Assembly (NCBI GenBank): GCA_021014325.1
Contig: CM037469.1
Location: 13,954,663-14,018,662 of the forward strand
Direction of reading: 5' to 3'
Source of the DNA: Plazaster borealis
Lineage: Eukaryota > Echinodermata > Asteroidea > Forcipulatida > Labidiasteridae
Length of the DNA: 64,000 bases
Position numbers and translations under genes: made by a program. This document shows positions 43,762 to 55,448 of this stretch, piece by piece. The notes beneath the pieces were generated by a model, which had not been told where the DNA came from, did not search any database, and saw only the letters and a program-made list of their open reading frames with translations. Numbering within the stretch: the stretch's first letter is position 1; every line of letters starts with the position of its first letter.

Positions 43762-43807
43762 GGTCCCACCATGGAGGAAGGAAGTATTTCCTTCCTCCGT
43801 GGTCCCA
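43762..43807. repeat. Long perfect-stem hairpin CCATGGAGGAAGGAA
   Basis: ACCATGGAGGAAGGAA pairs with TTCCTTCCTCCGTGGT around GTAT. It is also present, slightly decayed, at 40316-40351. Confidence 0.75.
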
Positions 43808-45340
43808 CGGTGATGTCCTTATCATCTGTCTTGAAGTATATTAAGTTTACTGTTTATTTTTGAGTGATTATCTTGGATGACCTGATCTATTTCCACCCGA
43901 TCTCCATCGTGGAAGGTGAGGGAGATATTGGGTGAGGTGTTCTGACACGCATCACGGGCGGGCTGTGGTGATGACATAAAGGCTTGATCAAAAGCAATCA
44001 GCCCGTACAGCGATCCACTCTGGGCCATTAATAGAACAGTCGTTCTCAGGAAATAGGCGTAAGATTCGGTTACTCTTCATTCGCAGCATGTCTTGAATGG
44101 CATCAACTCAAATGAATTTCCATTAGAAAGCACTGGATCCTCGGGGCTGCCTGCCTTGCAGAAATTGTCCAGCTCAAAACTGAATACAGCATTTCGTGGT
44201 AATTTATTCATATTGTACTATCAAAACCATCTGCGATGAACCTGTAGCTGGTGAAATAAGATATGGGTGTCATAGACGACTACAAGAACCTTTTTTTTAA
44301 TAACCACTTTTTGTCCACGAACGGGAAGGGGAAAGCATATAAGGGTGGCTTCCCGGTGGGAAATGGCCCCCCATGGAGTATGACTTGCTGTGAGTAGTTG
44401 TATAAAGTCAGTCTAGCTATACATATTGATTACATTTAGATTCAGACAATATAAAATGACTTTATTATTGTTTTGGCCTCTGGGGCTGAGTGGGGAAATG
44501 CAAAACAGATAAGGGGCAACTATGTTTGGGGGTTTTGTTCACGTCTTTTTTCTCTTTTTTCGATGCCAACTATTGTTGAGTTTACATTCAGTGTCTAGTC
44601 TAGGCTTCAAGACTCGTTGTGCATTGTGATGCTGTGATCTTAAATTAAAATAAAAATGGTCCCATGTTCAACTTGAAATGGACTTCGTCTATTTTTACAT
44701 AGACCTATTCAAGACTATAGTTTGAACGAAAACAGGCAAAAAAGTGATCTTTGCTGAAATTCATTTTAAATGAGTTCAATCGATACGAAAATTGAGTTCA
44801 CATGAGAGTAAACAGATTTTGATTGTAAAAAAATAAATCGTTTTGAATACCTTTCCCCCGGTGCTTTTCAAAAAGATTCGCGAAAAGCCCCGTGACGTCA
44901 TCACTCTTGTGACGTCATATGTGGGAGTTCCGCTTTGTTGCAGTAACAGAGAAACTTTCCACAGATGACGTCGAGGTAGGGCCTAGTGTCATTTTGATGT
45001 ACGCCTTCAACGGCAGAAGTGTATAGCTAGTTTTCAAAACCTTGAAGTTGGGCCCTATTTTTTTAATCGATCATTACGGAAATTCAGAAGTGCACAAATG
45101 TCAAAATTACAATAATTACAATCATGATAAATAAACACATTGTAAACAAAGTTTGAATAGCATTCTCATTAACAATATTTTTCGCTCAAGTAGCTGTTGT
45201 AATTTATGGTGTCGTCTAACCCTCCCTACACGCAAGCACAGTTAGCGTGAAGTAGGCCTACACCAATACACAGCGTTTCAAAATCATGTGGTTACAACAG
45301 AACAATTCCAGTTTTCAAATTACAAACCGCAAGCTTAGAT
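43808..45340. other. Unique spacer with paired CRE sites
   Basis: Two perfect TGACGTCA palindromes lie at 44893-44900 and 44910-44917. No exon or repeat was recognised nearby. Confidence 0.45.
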
Positions 45341-45713
45341 TTAAAGGTATCGTACACGTTTGGTATTGACTCAAAACAAATATTACAATATAAATACTAA
45401 AATAAAAAAAGCAACGGAGAGCTGTTGATAATATAAACATAAAATAAAACGACTGAGTGACTCCCTTGAGTTTTGGTTAAAGAGGTAATAGAAAAATAAA
45501 AAAAAAATAAAAAAAACTTCAAATTTTTTATTTTATTTCTATCTGAAATAAACACAAATTTTTTTTTTTTTTTTTTTTTTTCAATTTTCTCTTCACTTCG
45601 ATGACCAATTGAGCCCAAATTTTTACAGGCTTGTTATTTTATGCATTATGTGGGATACACCAAGTGAGAACACTGGTCTTTGACAATTTCAAACGTGTGT
45701 TCAGTGCCTTTTT
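45341..45713 (-). mobile_element. TTAA-1 MITE with heavily A/T-converted middle
   Basis: TTAA at 45341-45344, right margin TTTG. Terminal parts match the family well, but the middle contains A and T runs (ATAAAAAAAAAATAAAAAA and a T run of over 20) in place of mixed sequence. Confidence 0.82.
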
Positions 45714-46510
45714 GTGCGCTGCGCTTAAACATCCGTATATAGCGCTAAAAAAAATGTTGTATTATTATTATTATTATTTAACTGAACGATATAAATCAAC
45801 CAATCAATCAACTAATATCAAACTATTAACGTCTTACTGATCAGTGAGACGAGACATTTCGTCTGGACAGAAAATGGTGTGTATGTTAATCTTAAGCTCA
45901 GGTGAATTAGATGATAGTCGGTTTCTCCCTTTTTGTGACACGATACATTTTTATTTTCACTTTATCGAAGTCAATTTCCTTTTAGACAGATTGCTTTCAG
46001 AAAACTTGCATAAATCTTTAAAACATTTATTTTTTTATTAAGTGAAAACGTAAGTTGACACGTTTCCCTGGCACTTTCTCAACCATAAAGTCAGCAAGTA
46101 TTTGAAAAAGAGCAAATATTTTTAAGAAGATGAAAAGCAAATAAAAGATCAAGGTGAAACAAAATTGAAAGGAAAAATGTAACAGTTTCTCATACAGAGA
46201 AACGTGACATTCGTCTTGGTCATAGATTACGAATCTATTCAACTTCTACAAGAACGTCTTACACTAATTAATTGCAATCCGTTTGAGTACTGTCTCTTGG
46301 TTTGTGTCCACGTCTTGCGCAATTGATTTATACCATGAGCATTCGAACAGTCGCATTCAACTCGTATATTCCTAGGAGAAATGTATTCCATAAATATTTC
46401 ACTGTCCGTGGCCTTATACAAACATCCATTGCGAAGACCTTCAATATTAATTTGTTAGTGCTTAGAACTGCTTTCGTTGTATCTAGTTTTCCTTAAAGCA
46501 TGTATGGAAC
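45714..46510. other. Unique spacer
   Basis: ATT microsatellite at about 45759-45779. No gene was recognised. Confidence 0.45.
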
Positions 46511-46992
46511 ATGGGGAGTCAGGTTGGCTCAGTGGTTTTTTTTCTTCCCCTGCCTTTCACCTCTGTGTGGACGGTTCATATCCCACCTCAGACCAGGGCC
46601 CAATTTCATAGAGCTGCTAAGCACAACAATTTGCTTAGCATTAAATTTCTTCCTTGATAAAAACAGGATTACCAACCAAATTTCCATGTGTTGCATATTG
46701 CTCGTTACTGGTATTCAGCTGTTGTTTGCTTATCCTGAAAATCACGTGGAAATTTGGTTGGTAATCCTGTTTTTATCAAGGAAGAAATTTCATGCTAAGC
46801 AAATTGTTGTGCTTAGCAGCTCTATGAAATTGGGTCCTGGAACATTGCATGTGGGTTTGGGTTTGCAGTCCCTACCTGACTGCGCGGATTTCTCCCACAT
46901 CTCTAAAAACTGATAATTTCGTCCCCTTTCCTAATCGCCATCATGTTAATGGCGCTTGCGCCGTTGGATGTGTAATTATTTATTTATTTTAT
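46511..46992 (+). mobile_element. SINE-3, tRNA-derived, split by PAL-1
   Basis: The head GGAGTCAGGTTGGCTCAGTG (A-box region) leads to a degraded B box. After PAL-1 the body continues with GGGTTTGGGTTTGCAGTCCC, TGACTGCGCGGATTTCTCCC and GGCGCTTGCGCCGTTGGATG, and ends in a (TTTA)n tail. Confidence 0.75.
46594..46839. mobile_element. PAL-1 MITE, near-perfect palindrome, nested in SINE-3
   Basis: The ends are CAGGGCCCAATTTCATAGAG and the inverse. Arms of about 110 bp match almost base for base (TTTGCTTAGCA, TTCTTCCTTGATAAAAACAG, ACCAACCAAATTTCCA). The loop is about 25 bp. A long frame here is an artefact. Confidence 0.88.
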
Positions 46993-47211
46993 TTATTTTA
47001 ATTCTTTGTGCCCTCCCAGACCTTGCTCATTTAAAAGAATAAAAATACATATTTTGTACACAGAAATCTAAAATTGCAGTAAAAAGTAAACAAAAGATGG
47101 CAAGCAAAAGAATAATTAAAATGCAAATATACAAAAACCACCGAAACTAAGACCCCCGATAGTCAAGAAAACACAAACCAGACGAACTGATTTGAAGAAG
47201 AAGAAAAACAA

Positions 47212-47212
47212 T

Positions 47213-47264
<52 letters not shown>

Positions 47265-47273
47265 ATTTTTTAG
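47212..47273. repeat. (TA)n microsatellite
   Basis: About 30 TA units with a CA and a TT interruption. Confidence 0.95.
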
Positions 47274-47297
47274 GTTGAACAAAAAAAATTGATAAAG

Positions 47298-47384
47298 TAG
47301 GAGACCGCCAACCAAGGGCCGGTTTTTAACGTGCCGCGCTCTACCAACTGGAGCTATCTAGCCTATGTTGGCGGTCTCCCTATT
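47298..47384 (-). mobile_element. SINE-4-like: tRNA-like sequence inside an inverted repeat
   Basis: The minus strand reads GGAGACCGCCAACA, then GGCTAGATAGCTCCAGTTGG, TAGAGCGCGGCACGTTAA and ACCGG, and closes with GGTTGGCGGTCTCC. The middle matches the 5' half of a tRNA (A box, anticodon-loop-like ACGTTAA, that is GTT, Asn-type); the T arm is absent. A second GGGCTAGATAGCTGG occurs at about 47508. Confidence 0.55.
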
Positions 47385-48300
47385 TTGTGCACATACAACT
47401 TCATGTGATCCCTGGCGGTTATCCTGGCTACGGTGGCGTTCTGGTTGTGACGAATGAAACGAACATTTGTATTGACAAGATATTCTGAAGAATGACGACA
47501 CAGGAGTTAGGGCTAGATAGCTGGTGGTTTACCGCGCCGGCGTTTTTCGCTCACGGTTTCAAACAAAATTTTCTTTTTCTTTTTTTCAAATCAAAATCAT
47601 ATATATAGGCCTATATATTACAATAAATTAACTCCAACCTGCGAATAAAAAACCCCAAATATATACATTTATAAATGAATAAATAAATAAATATTTTTTT
47701 AAAAATGAAAAAAATCAACATACATGAAACTCCAATTCAGACACATTACACATCAGTGAATAATTGAATGTGCTCAAATCATTCTAATTGGGTTAAATGT
47801 AATATGTAATGGGTAATTAGCTTTATTTGTTAATAGTCTTTTTGTGATAAAAGCAGCTACCTCCCAAGTGGCTTACATCGGAATCTTTTTTTCCTCAATT
47901 AGAGTTAGAAATAGCTGCATAGAAACAAGGTCAGAGAGCTGAACGAAATCAATTAAAATATCAAACGAATCAATTGAGTTGTTTCTTGTAACCTCACTCC
48001 TTTCAAGGTGTCATCACATTACTAGATTGTCTCCATGCAGGTGTGTTTCTTTGTTTGTTTGTTGTGGTGTTTTTTGTTTAATTTAGTAGTTTGTTTGTTT
48101 TCGGTTTGGGTTTTTAAACAATTTTTTATTAAAATTGTCATTTAATAATCAGCTGAGCCCTAAGCTCAGTCAATTACAAGTTGGTTCATCTCGAAACCTT
48201 CAAGAAATACGAACAATGTTCTGTTTACGTCTCTGTTGAGCATTATGAACATGCGGGTACATGTAGAGCAAATTGACCCTGCACTCAATCGTGATGGCGT
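47385..48300. other. Spacer
   Basis: AT-rich, with TATATATAGGCCTATATA near 47602 (a short palindrome) and an (AAAT)n run near 47675. No gene was seen. Confidence 0.45.
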
Positions 48301-48537
48301 AAACTAAGGGGGGCACGGGGGTACTTCCCCCTTCCCAATCGATGTCCGTGCCCCCCCCCTCCCATTTGAAATCTGGACATATATGAGGGAGCAAAATAAC
48401 TGAGTAAAATGTTACATTTATAAGCTATAAAGTGTTAGTTTCAATGCTTTAAAAAAAAAAAAAGATTATCTTATAAAAAAATTGTAACATGAGCACTGCA
48501 AAGGGGTTTGTTTAGGAGAAATGCAAATGGAAACTAC

Positions 48538-48706
48538 AAACCCGGGAAGCGAGATTTATTTTGCTACGAATTTTTTGTCCCCCCATACGGCAAACTGTGT
48601 ACAAACTTCTTTTGATAGCGCCCTCTTTTTAATCATCCTCCTCCAGCCCATGTTAATTTCCCGTATGGGGACAAAAAGTTCGTAGGAACAAAAAATGCAC
48701 CCGGGA
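48538..48706. mobile_element. PAL-7 foldback element
   Basis: TACGAATTTTTTGTCCCC with CATACGG at the left and CCGTATGGGGACAAAAAGTT with CGTA at the right. CCCGGGAAG lies just outside both arms. One copy only. Confidence 0.6.
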
Positions 48707-48768
48707 AGAAAATGTGCACCCATTGTTCCCCCACTCTAGTTTCGGCATTTGCTTACGCCTATAGAAAT

Positions 48769-49122
48769 CTATTATACATGATCGGTATCGCTGACAAAAT
48801 AGTCGTAGACAGTGTTCATGTTTTGTGTGATCAACTAAACACATGAAATATCAAACCTGTGATAATTTGGGCTTAATCGGTTGTGAGAGCCAGGAGAAAA
48901 TAGTGAAACCGTGCACAATTTTTAGCATTTTGGTTGTAACAAACGAAATCAACTGTTGCGTTCTTTAGGTTTTCAGATACAGTTTTCTCGAATATGACTT
49001 CATTTCAGAGAGAAATATTTCAGGGTAAAAAAGTGGTTCTAGTATGAACTTCAGTAATTTATTAAAACTAAAATTAAACAATGATGTTTCTTATCCTTAC
49101 CTATCCTGTATAATACATTTAA
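48769..49122 (+). mobile_element. TTAA-3 MITE, shares its right TTAA with the next element
   Basis: The left end is decayed (GATCGGTATCGCTGACAAAA); the right TTAA is 49119-49122. It has TGTGTGATCAACTAAACACA and TCTCGAATATGACTTCATTT. Confidence 0.8.
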
Positions 49123-49460
49123 AGGGTGTGCATAACATTGGTAAGAGTAACAATATAAATTTTCAGCTTACATGGTATAAAGTTGGTCATGGTAAGAAAC
49201 TTCCTTTGAAATATGTTTTGCTTGAAATGCAATAATTTTTGAGAAATAAGTAAAACAATTAGTTTTGATTTTGCAAGTCCAAATCTCAATGTTTAAAAAC
49301 AGTGAAAATATTTAAGTTTGTTTTCCACTTTGTTCTTGTGACTCCAACGACCGAGTTGAGATTAGACTTTCACAGGTTTGTTATTTCATGTTTATGTTGG
49401 GTCACATCAAGTGTAGATACTGGTCTTTGCTAATTACCAATGTTACACACGTGCTTTTAA
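49119..49460 (-). mobile_element. TTAA-4 MITE abutting TTAA-3
   Basis: It starts at the shared TTAA and ends in TTAA at 49457-49460. The left end is AGGGTGTGCATAACATTGG. It contains ACATGGTATAAAGTTGGTCA and CTTTCACAGGTTTGTTATTT. Confidence 0.85.
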
Positions 49461-50555
49461 ACCATGAACGAATGAGAAGATTTACAACATGTGAATTCGT
49501 TGTGCAACGATTGGTCAGAAATATCATGTTTTCAAGATTTACTTCTCCCCTCTGTGTCTCCAACGAATGGTGTCTCCGCAAAAGGAAAGTCTCCCATATA
49601 ACAGTCTGACTCAGGGGAGACTTGTCCAAGTCCTTCAAGGTCCCAAAAGCACAGGAAATTGATTAAGATTTCTAAATAAAATAAACAATACATATAAGCA
49701 AAAGTAATATCAGCATTCCGGCTTGATAATGCCAAATTGGATACTGGTTATGTAATCGTGCACGCAAAAAAAGTAAGTGTGTTTCTAAAAAGAGGGTGAT
49801 GAATCCAGGCTTTATTCTTGCGGTTGGTCGTGGGCAGATAACTCACCTAAGGCATTTCGCTTTGTTAAAATTCGTTTTATATGAAAAGGTAACACTAGCA
49901 TAGGTAGCAAATTACTGTAGTTGGATACGTTGGTTTTTACAAATGAATATAATTTATATTCAGTAGGATGACGGCAAACGTGCACGACTATCTAGGTCTA
50001 GTCTTAATTGTAAAAACGGCATTGAATAACAATATGCAATTTATGTTTCAACAATGATTTTTGTGACGTGTTCAGTAATCTAAGCTCGTATGCATAGTGA
50101 GCTATTGAAGCTCAGACCTTTATAATATTGCGACTGGACGCCGGTTTTTGTTAGGATAGAGAGGCCCAAAGATTGTTTTTTAATCTAAAAAAGCTTACTC
50201 TGTGTACGTATGGAAACGAAAAACCATCCGGTTTGAGATATAATTTTAGTCGAAGTTGCTGTCACCTCTGAGGACATTTTAGATTACTCATTTTTTAATT
50301 GACTTGGCTTGCGATGCGAGACAATTTTTTATGAAATGGCTGACAATAATAGAAACAGTTTCCTCTGCATCGTGAATATTCAATTCAACTTGGGTTTTTT
50401 GGGATTTTTTTACTAATAAAGCACCTCGTTCCTTGACACACAAGGAAAACATATTTCAGCTATTTTATTGTTTTTCTTTCTTGTATTATTTATTTATTTA
50501 TTTATTTTTGTCAGGCTGACCTTGTTGGGTGGCTTTAAGTGGAATTTTGTAGGTC

Positions 50556-50586
<31 letters not shown>

Positions 50587-50931
50587 GCCCATTTGGTTTT
50601 CAGACCACAAAATATGCAGGTTACAATTTTCTGTAAATTTCAGTTTGTTAAGACAAGGTGGTGCTTTTATTGAATAATTGAATTTGTGTTCAAAGATGTG
50701 CAGTGTACAACCAACACAGGAAGAAACTTGTACCTAATAAAGGTTATATTGTGGAGAACAAAATGCATAATTATTATATATATTTCCAAAATAGAATGAA
50801 ATAACCGTATTTTAGAAATAATAATAACAACAATAGTAATAATGATAATGACTGAGGCTTGTTTATATTGTGACAACTTCATTGATTAAAAAAAAGACAC
50901 AAGCTGGTTTTATAAAATAAAATATGAACAA
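49461..50931. other. Unique spacer with simple repeats
   Basis: (TTTA)n near 50486 and (CAA)n at about 50557-50585. Gln-run and other frames come from these. No gene was recognised. Confidence 0.45.
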
Positions 50932-51262
50932 TGCACTGCAAAAACTGGGGTGTTAAAATTGACACCATGGGTTTGTCACAAATAGATACCGAAACAAGAA
51001 TCACAATTTACACCATAGGGTGTTGAAATAACACTAATTTCTTCCAATCCAATTAACACCCTATGATGTTATTTTTGATTCTCTCTTGTGTATCTATATG
51101 TGACAACACCCATGCTGGAAAGTAAAATGTAGCACTTTAATGACTAACTAGTAATAAATAAATATCTGCGTAAGCTTTCGTAGCATCTACTTCATCAGAT
51201 GCAACAAAGAAAAACAACTTTACCCGTGGTGTCAATTTCAACGCCCCAGTTTTTGCAGTTTG
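50932..51262. mobile_element. TA-1 MITE split by R2
   Basis: CACTGCAAAAACTGGGG at the left and CCCCAGTTTTTGCAG at the right. The family word ACACCCATGGTGTCAA is broken after CCCATG by the 107-bp insertion R2. Confidence 0.85.
51115..51221 (-). mobile_element. R2: 107-bp retroposon-like insertion
   Basis: Flanks are ACCCATG (51108-51114) and ACCCGTG (51222-51228), a 7-bp target duplication with one later change. The minus strand has CTGATGAAGTAGATGCTACG followed by AAAGCTTACGC, the clearest hammerhead-like core of the R group, although one extra A precedes helix II. Confidence 0.65.
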
Positions 51263-52319
51263 TGAATGTTTTGTAGTGCATTTCACTTATTAAAAACAAG
51301 ATTCAACAAGACAATGCACTACATCAACTCATTCCTCTAGCGATATTTAAGTTATTTAGTTAACTTTTCAATGTGTTGGATAACCATTCATCAATGAGTA
51401 CAATTTATCAAATTACAAAGTGAAATTAATACATTTGATTTAATTACTTCGATGCAGTTTCACTCACCCTTTGTTATCTCAAACTTTACGATGAGGACCC
51501 ACTTCTCTACTCTCAATAACAGGAATGTCACTAGATATTGTAAAATGTCACATAATGAGGAAGAGTATTATTAAACCCAGTTAGAGTAAGGTGTTTTTTA
51601 TTCCCACGTAAATGTTAGAGAAAGAAAAAAGGAAAAACACAAAAACGATCATTGCGTGAAAGTCATATTTGTTGAAATTGTCTTGAAACTGAAGACTGCG
51701 GTGCAATAATATACCGCTGGTCCGATATATATCTGCTATCACCTTACAAAACCCACGCAGGTTAAAATTAAAGCCACCCCAAAAAACATACTTTTTTCTC
51801 CAAGAAGAAAATATGTATATAGGCCTACATTCATATCAACTGAGGGTGCAATTCGATCCAGCAAGACTGACAATATAAAAATTAAAGTTATTGTACGTCG
51901 CCGTTTATTACTTGCAAATTGCTCCGGGCCTAGGGTACCTTTGGGAGAAGTAAGTTTTTTTTAAAGGGCAGATGGTCCATTTAATTCAAAATCATAATAT
52001 CTTTAAAAACAATTATAGATAAGGTGGTTCTTTGCCAAGTTGAAAATCAAATATACTTTTTCCGGCCATTCGTCAAATAAGCGGCCAAGTGGAACATCGC
52101 GTTGTTCTACTTCGCGGGAATTTGAAAGCTCCTCAAAACATTCATTTAATTTTCACTAAATGTGTAAGCGACGAGAGATTCAAAAGGATAACCTTTTAAA
52201 TGTAACAATCTACTCGAACAACATTCAAATTCGCCACAGCTTTTTGCAGAAATGTCCAGTTGTGCCTATTACTCAGCTAAACTTAATGCCGATTTAGCAT
52301 GGGCTTAACAAGAACGCCT
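51263..52319. other. Unique spacer
   Basis: No recognised gene or repeat. Confidence 0.45.
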
Positions 52320-52695
52320 TTAAGGCACTGTACACGTTTGATAATTATTCAAAATATACATTAGCATAACAACTTACTTGGTAACGAGCAACGGAGAGCT
52401 GTTGATAGTATAAAACATTGTAGGAAACGACTCCCTCTGAAGTAACGTAGTTTTTTGAGACAGAGGTAATTTCTCACAAAAATAATAAAATATTTCTTGC
52501 AAGAAGCCTTTTATTCCTATCTGAAAGCACACACATTTGTACAACAAGGGTGTTTTTTCTTTGATCATTTTCTTGCAACTTCGATGACCAATTGAGCCCA
52601 AATGTTCACAGGCTTGTTATTTTATGCATATGTTGGGATACACCAAGTGAGAACACTGGTCTTTGACAATTACCAAACGTGTCCAGTGCCTTTAA
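52320..52695 (-). mobile_element. TTAA-1 MITE, full length
   Basis: TTAA at 52320-52323 and 52692-52695. One A of the left end is missing (TTAAGGCACTG). Confidence 0.92.
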
Positions 52696-52835
52696 AGGTT
52701 TAATTGAATAGAGCACTATATAAATTCGCATTTCTCAAAGTGAAATTGAATGACCACTTCAACTAAAGAGGCAAAATCGCTTTAATACGAATGCATGAAA
52801 GTGAAACTGCTAAATATTTCTTCTTCTTTTTTCAG

Positions 52836-53540
52836 TTAAAGGTAGGGTGAGAAAATAGAATTAGCTGTTGCAAACTGCAACCAAAATGACCTATGGTATA
52901 AATGCAAACAATAGTTAATGACCTGACGTTTCGACCCTAGCAGAGTCTTTCTCGAAGGCTAAATGACAAGACAACAAACATGAACAGGTATATAAGTGTA
53001 ACAAAAGCAGTCAAGTGGAAATACATGAATAGAGGCAGAGAGGCAGAAAGCACGCAGAAAGGGCAAGGGGTAAACAATGAATATAGGGAGACAAAGGGGG
53101 GGTTGTATAGGGAAGGGGCTGGTAGGGCCATAGATTGGTTTTTGTCAACGTAATGCTGATTTGAAGGCACAATGATAAAGACAGATGCAATAAAATTCAT
53201 ATCTCAAAGTTTCAGCTTAATAAAGTGTCTACTTGCTGAGAAAACAACAAAAAACTGTCACGGTATTTTCGCAAGAACGTCGAATCCATGGTTTAGCAAA
53301 GTAATCTGACAGCGGGTACAAACCGCATCTCTAGCCGCAGCATCGATTGGACACCAACCTTCAAAAATCTAAGATTCAAATATTTTGTGGTGACAAATTA
53401 TCCATGCCATACTCAGTGCCATACTACTTCGAAGGGAATTCTTTCTCAAAATGATTTAAACTATTGACAGCTGCAGTGCTTCTCACCGAGTAAGTTTTTT
53501 ATGGTCATTGTTGGAGTATTATATGACCCTACCTTTTTAA
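52836..53540 (+). mobile_element. TTAA-6 MITE split by R3
   Basis: TTAA at 52836-52839 and 53537-53540. The left end AGGTAGGG is cut after 8 bases by a 273-bp insertion and resumes at 53121 with GGTAGGGCCATAGATTGG. The body matches 197-623. Confidence 0.85.
52848..53120 (-). mobile_element. R3: 273-bp retroposon-like insertion
   Basis: GGTAGGG is duplicated on both sides (52841-52847 and 53121-53127). The minus strand carries a pyrimidine-rich leader and then GAGAAAGACTCTGCTAGGGT, CGAAACGTCAGG (52923-52962) and TTTTGGTTGCAG. A frame of 87 codons here has no domain. The origin is likely the 3' tail of a Penelope-like element, by inference. Confidence 0.7.
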
Positions 53541-55436
53541 TAATGTGAAAAAGGCTTCTCCTTTGCCGAAAATGAACGCGAAAACGTAATACTTTGTTTC
53601 ACAATCGTCCTAACAAATCTTTTCAAACCTAATTTTTTCTTTGATTTCAGTTAATGTTTGTTTCTGTTCAAATTCATTTTATTTGCAGCTGTTCACGATT
53701 CTTTCAATATGCCAATGCGGCACTGGCGGGAAATGGTGTGGGCTCCGTGTGTCGTAAAGACCGCGCAATAAGTCGTGTCAGTCTGTAGGGATACCGGACA
53801 ATGTGACATTTTAAAAATCTTGTTTATAACCTCTTACGTGCACTGGCATTTAAGTCAGATGTTTGTGATAACAAGGGAAATGCATTACAGTCTTAGATAT
53901 GAAAGAAACTTCAGCATAAAAGCATCAACAAGATCGTATTTACACGATTAGGTTCCACAGTGGCAATTCTTTTTGTTGGAGGTTCCATTTGGGAGATGTT
54001 TCTTTTGGGAGATGTTCCATTTGGGATTTGGGAGAAGGGGTTGTTGTTGTGCTCTGTTTACAATGTTTCTTGGTTCAAAAGGCAGCCTAAAGCAAGTTAC
54101 TGTACCATATATACATTATGGAATGTTCTACACATTATAAATACTGTTTTCAAACAATATACTTTATAACCAAATAAAACAGTTGCCCCGTTTATCTTTG
54201 AAAGAAATAACCCTTATACTCAAACAGATGTTGTTGTTTTTTATGACAGTCATTTTAATAATAAAAAAATATCCAATATGCAAATTCATTTGTGACGTAT
54301 TCAAGTGCGTAAATTCACCTGTGAGCACAGGACACTCGCAGTGCAGCTGTAGTTATATCACTTCCAGCTACAGAAGAAAAGTTTCCAGCTTAAAAAAAGT
54401 TATGATGTCTTCGTCTTCTAGCTCTGACAGTCTGGAAGAAAACTCCTCCATTAAGTATCAGATGAAAGTATTAAGTATCACAGGAAACTGAAAGCAGGCA
54501 GTGTTGTACCAAAGTACTTCACAAGTTCATTGCCTGACAAATCATAAAAAATGATGCGTGTTAATTTTACGTGGGTAATTTCGCCCCAAGACACACAGAC
54601 ACCAAATAAAATCTGAGATCTTGACAGACTAAACAGCGCTACAAAAGCGAAATTAGTGCAACTACTGTGAAATGTAGGTGTCACCATAGCCTTCCTGCTA
54701 AGCCATGCATAGTGTTGTATTTCTTAAGAGTTGAGTAATCATTAATTGTGTACTGGATTGACATTATAGCATAGGAGTCATCACTTAGAGATTGCAGCAA
54801 CCCATAGTCATACGGACTCGTGTTACGCATTCTGCTGACAGCAGTGTCATCGTTATGCCGAACCGGACTAGATAAGCCTTACCCCATATCCAGTGGATGT
54901 TTATTCGGGTAAGGTGATACAGTTTTGAAAGATTACGGATCGCCGTTGGGAGGGAAAAAAGAAGAAAAAAGTATGTTGACTGTTGTCAATATTACTATCT
55001 AGTAATAGAAATCCTTGTCATGTCTGAACTACAGTGCCAGTGTTGACAGTTTGAACATCGTTAGAGGTGAAGCTTGGTTGCAAGCTAACCTTCAACTGGA
55101 AGGCTCGTTAACAGAAGTGGCTCTCCGCAAAGTGGTATTGTAATTAGTATAAACCCTTCACACGCGTTGCTCAATTTCTTATACTGTATTTATATGGGCA
55201 GAGGCTTAAACCTTTAAGGACATTTATTCAAGCTAACACATTCAAGCGTGTTCACTTTGATGGAAATTGGGCTGGACCCGTGAGACGGATGGTCAAATTG
55301 GGAGAGGAAGAGTTGCGAAATTAATTTGTACTAAGACAGTAATTGAGATAAGTATAGCCACGGCAAGTTTGACGCGCTGAGGTCAGCAGAGTGTGTTGTA
55401 AAGAAGTCAAGTTAGCAAATCAAAGGGCTCTCAAAC
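53541..55436. other. Unique spacer
   Basis: TTCCATTTGGGAGATGTT repeats in part at 53983-54030. An open frame at 54183-54491 contains a Ser run but no known domain. No gene can be supported. Confidence 0.4.
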
Positions 55437-55448
55437 GAAGAACTTTAC

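Noticed and set aside
46500..46913. A 137-codon frame
   Set aside because: It crosses SINE-3 and the PAL-1 palindrome; not a gene.
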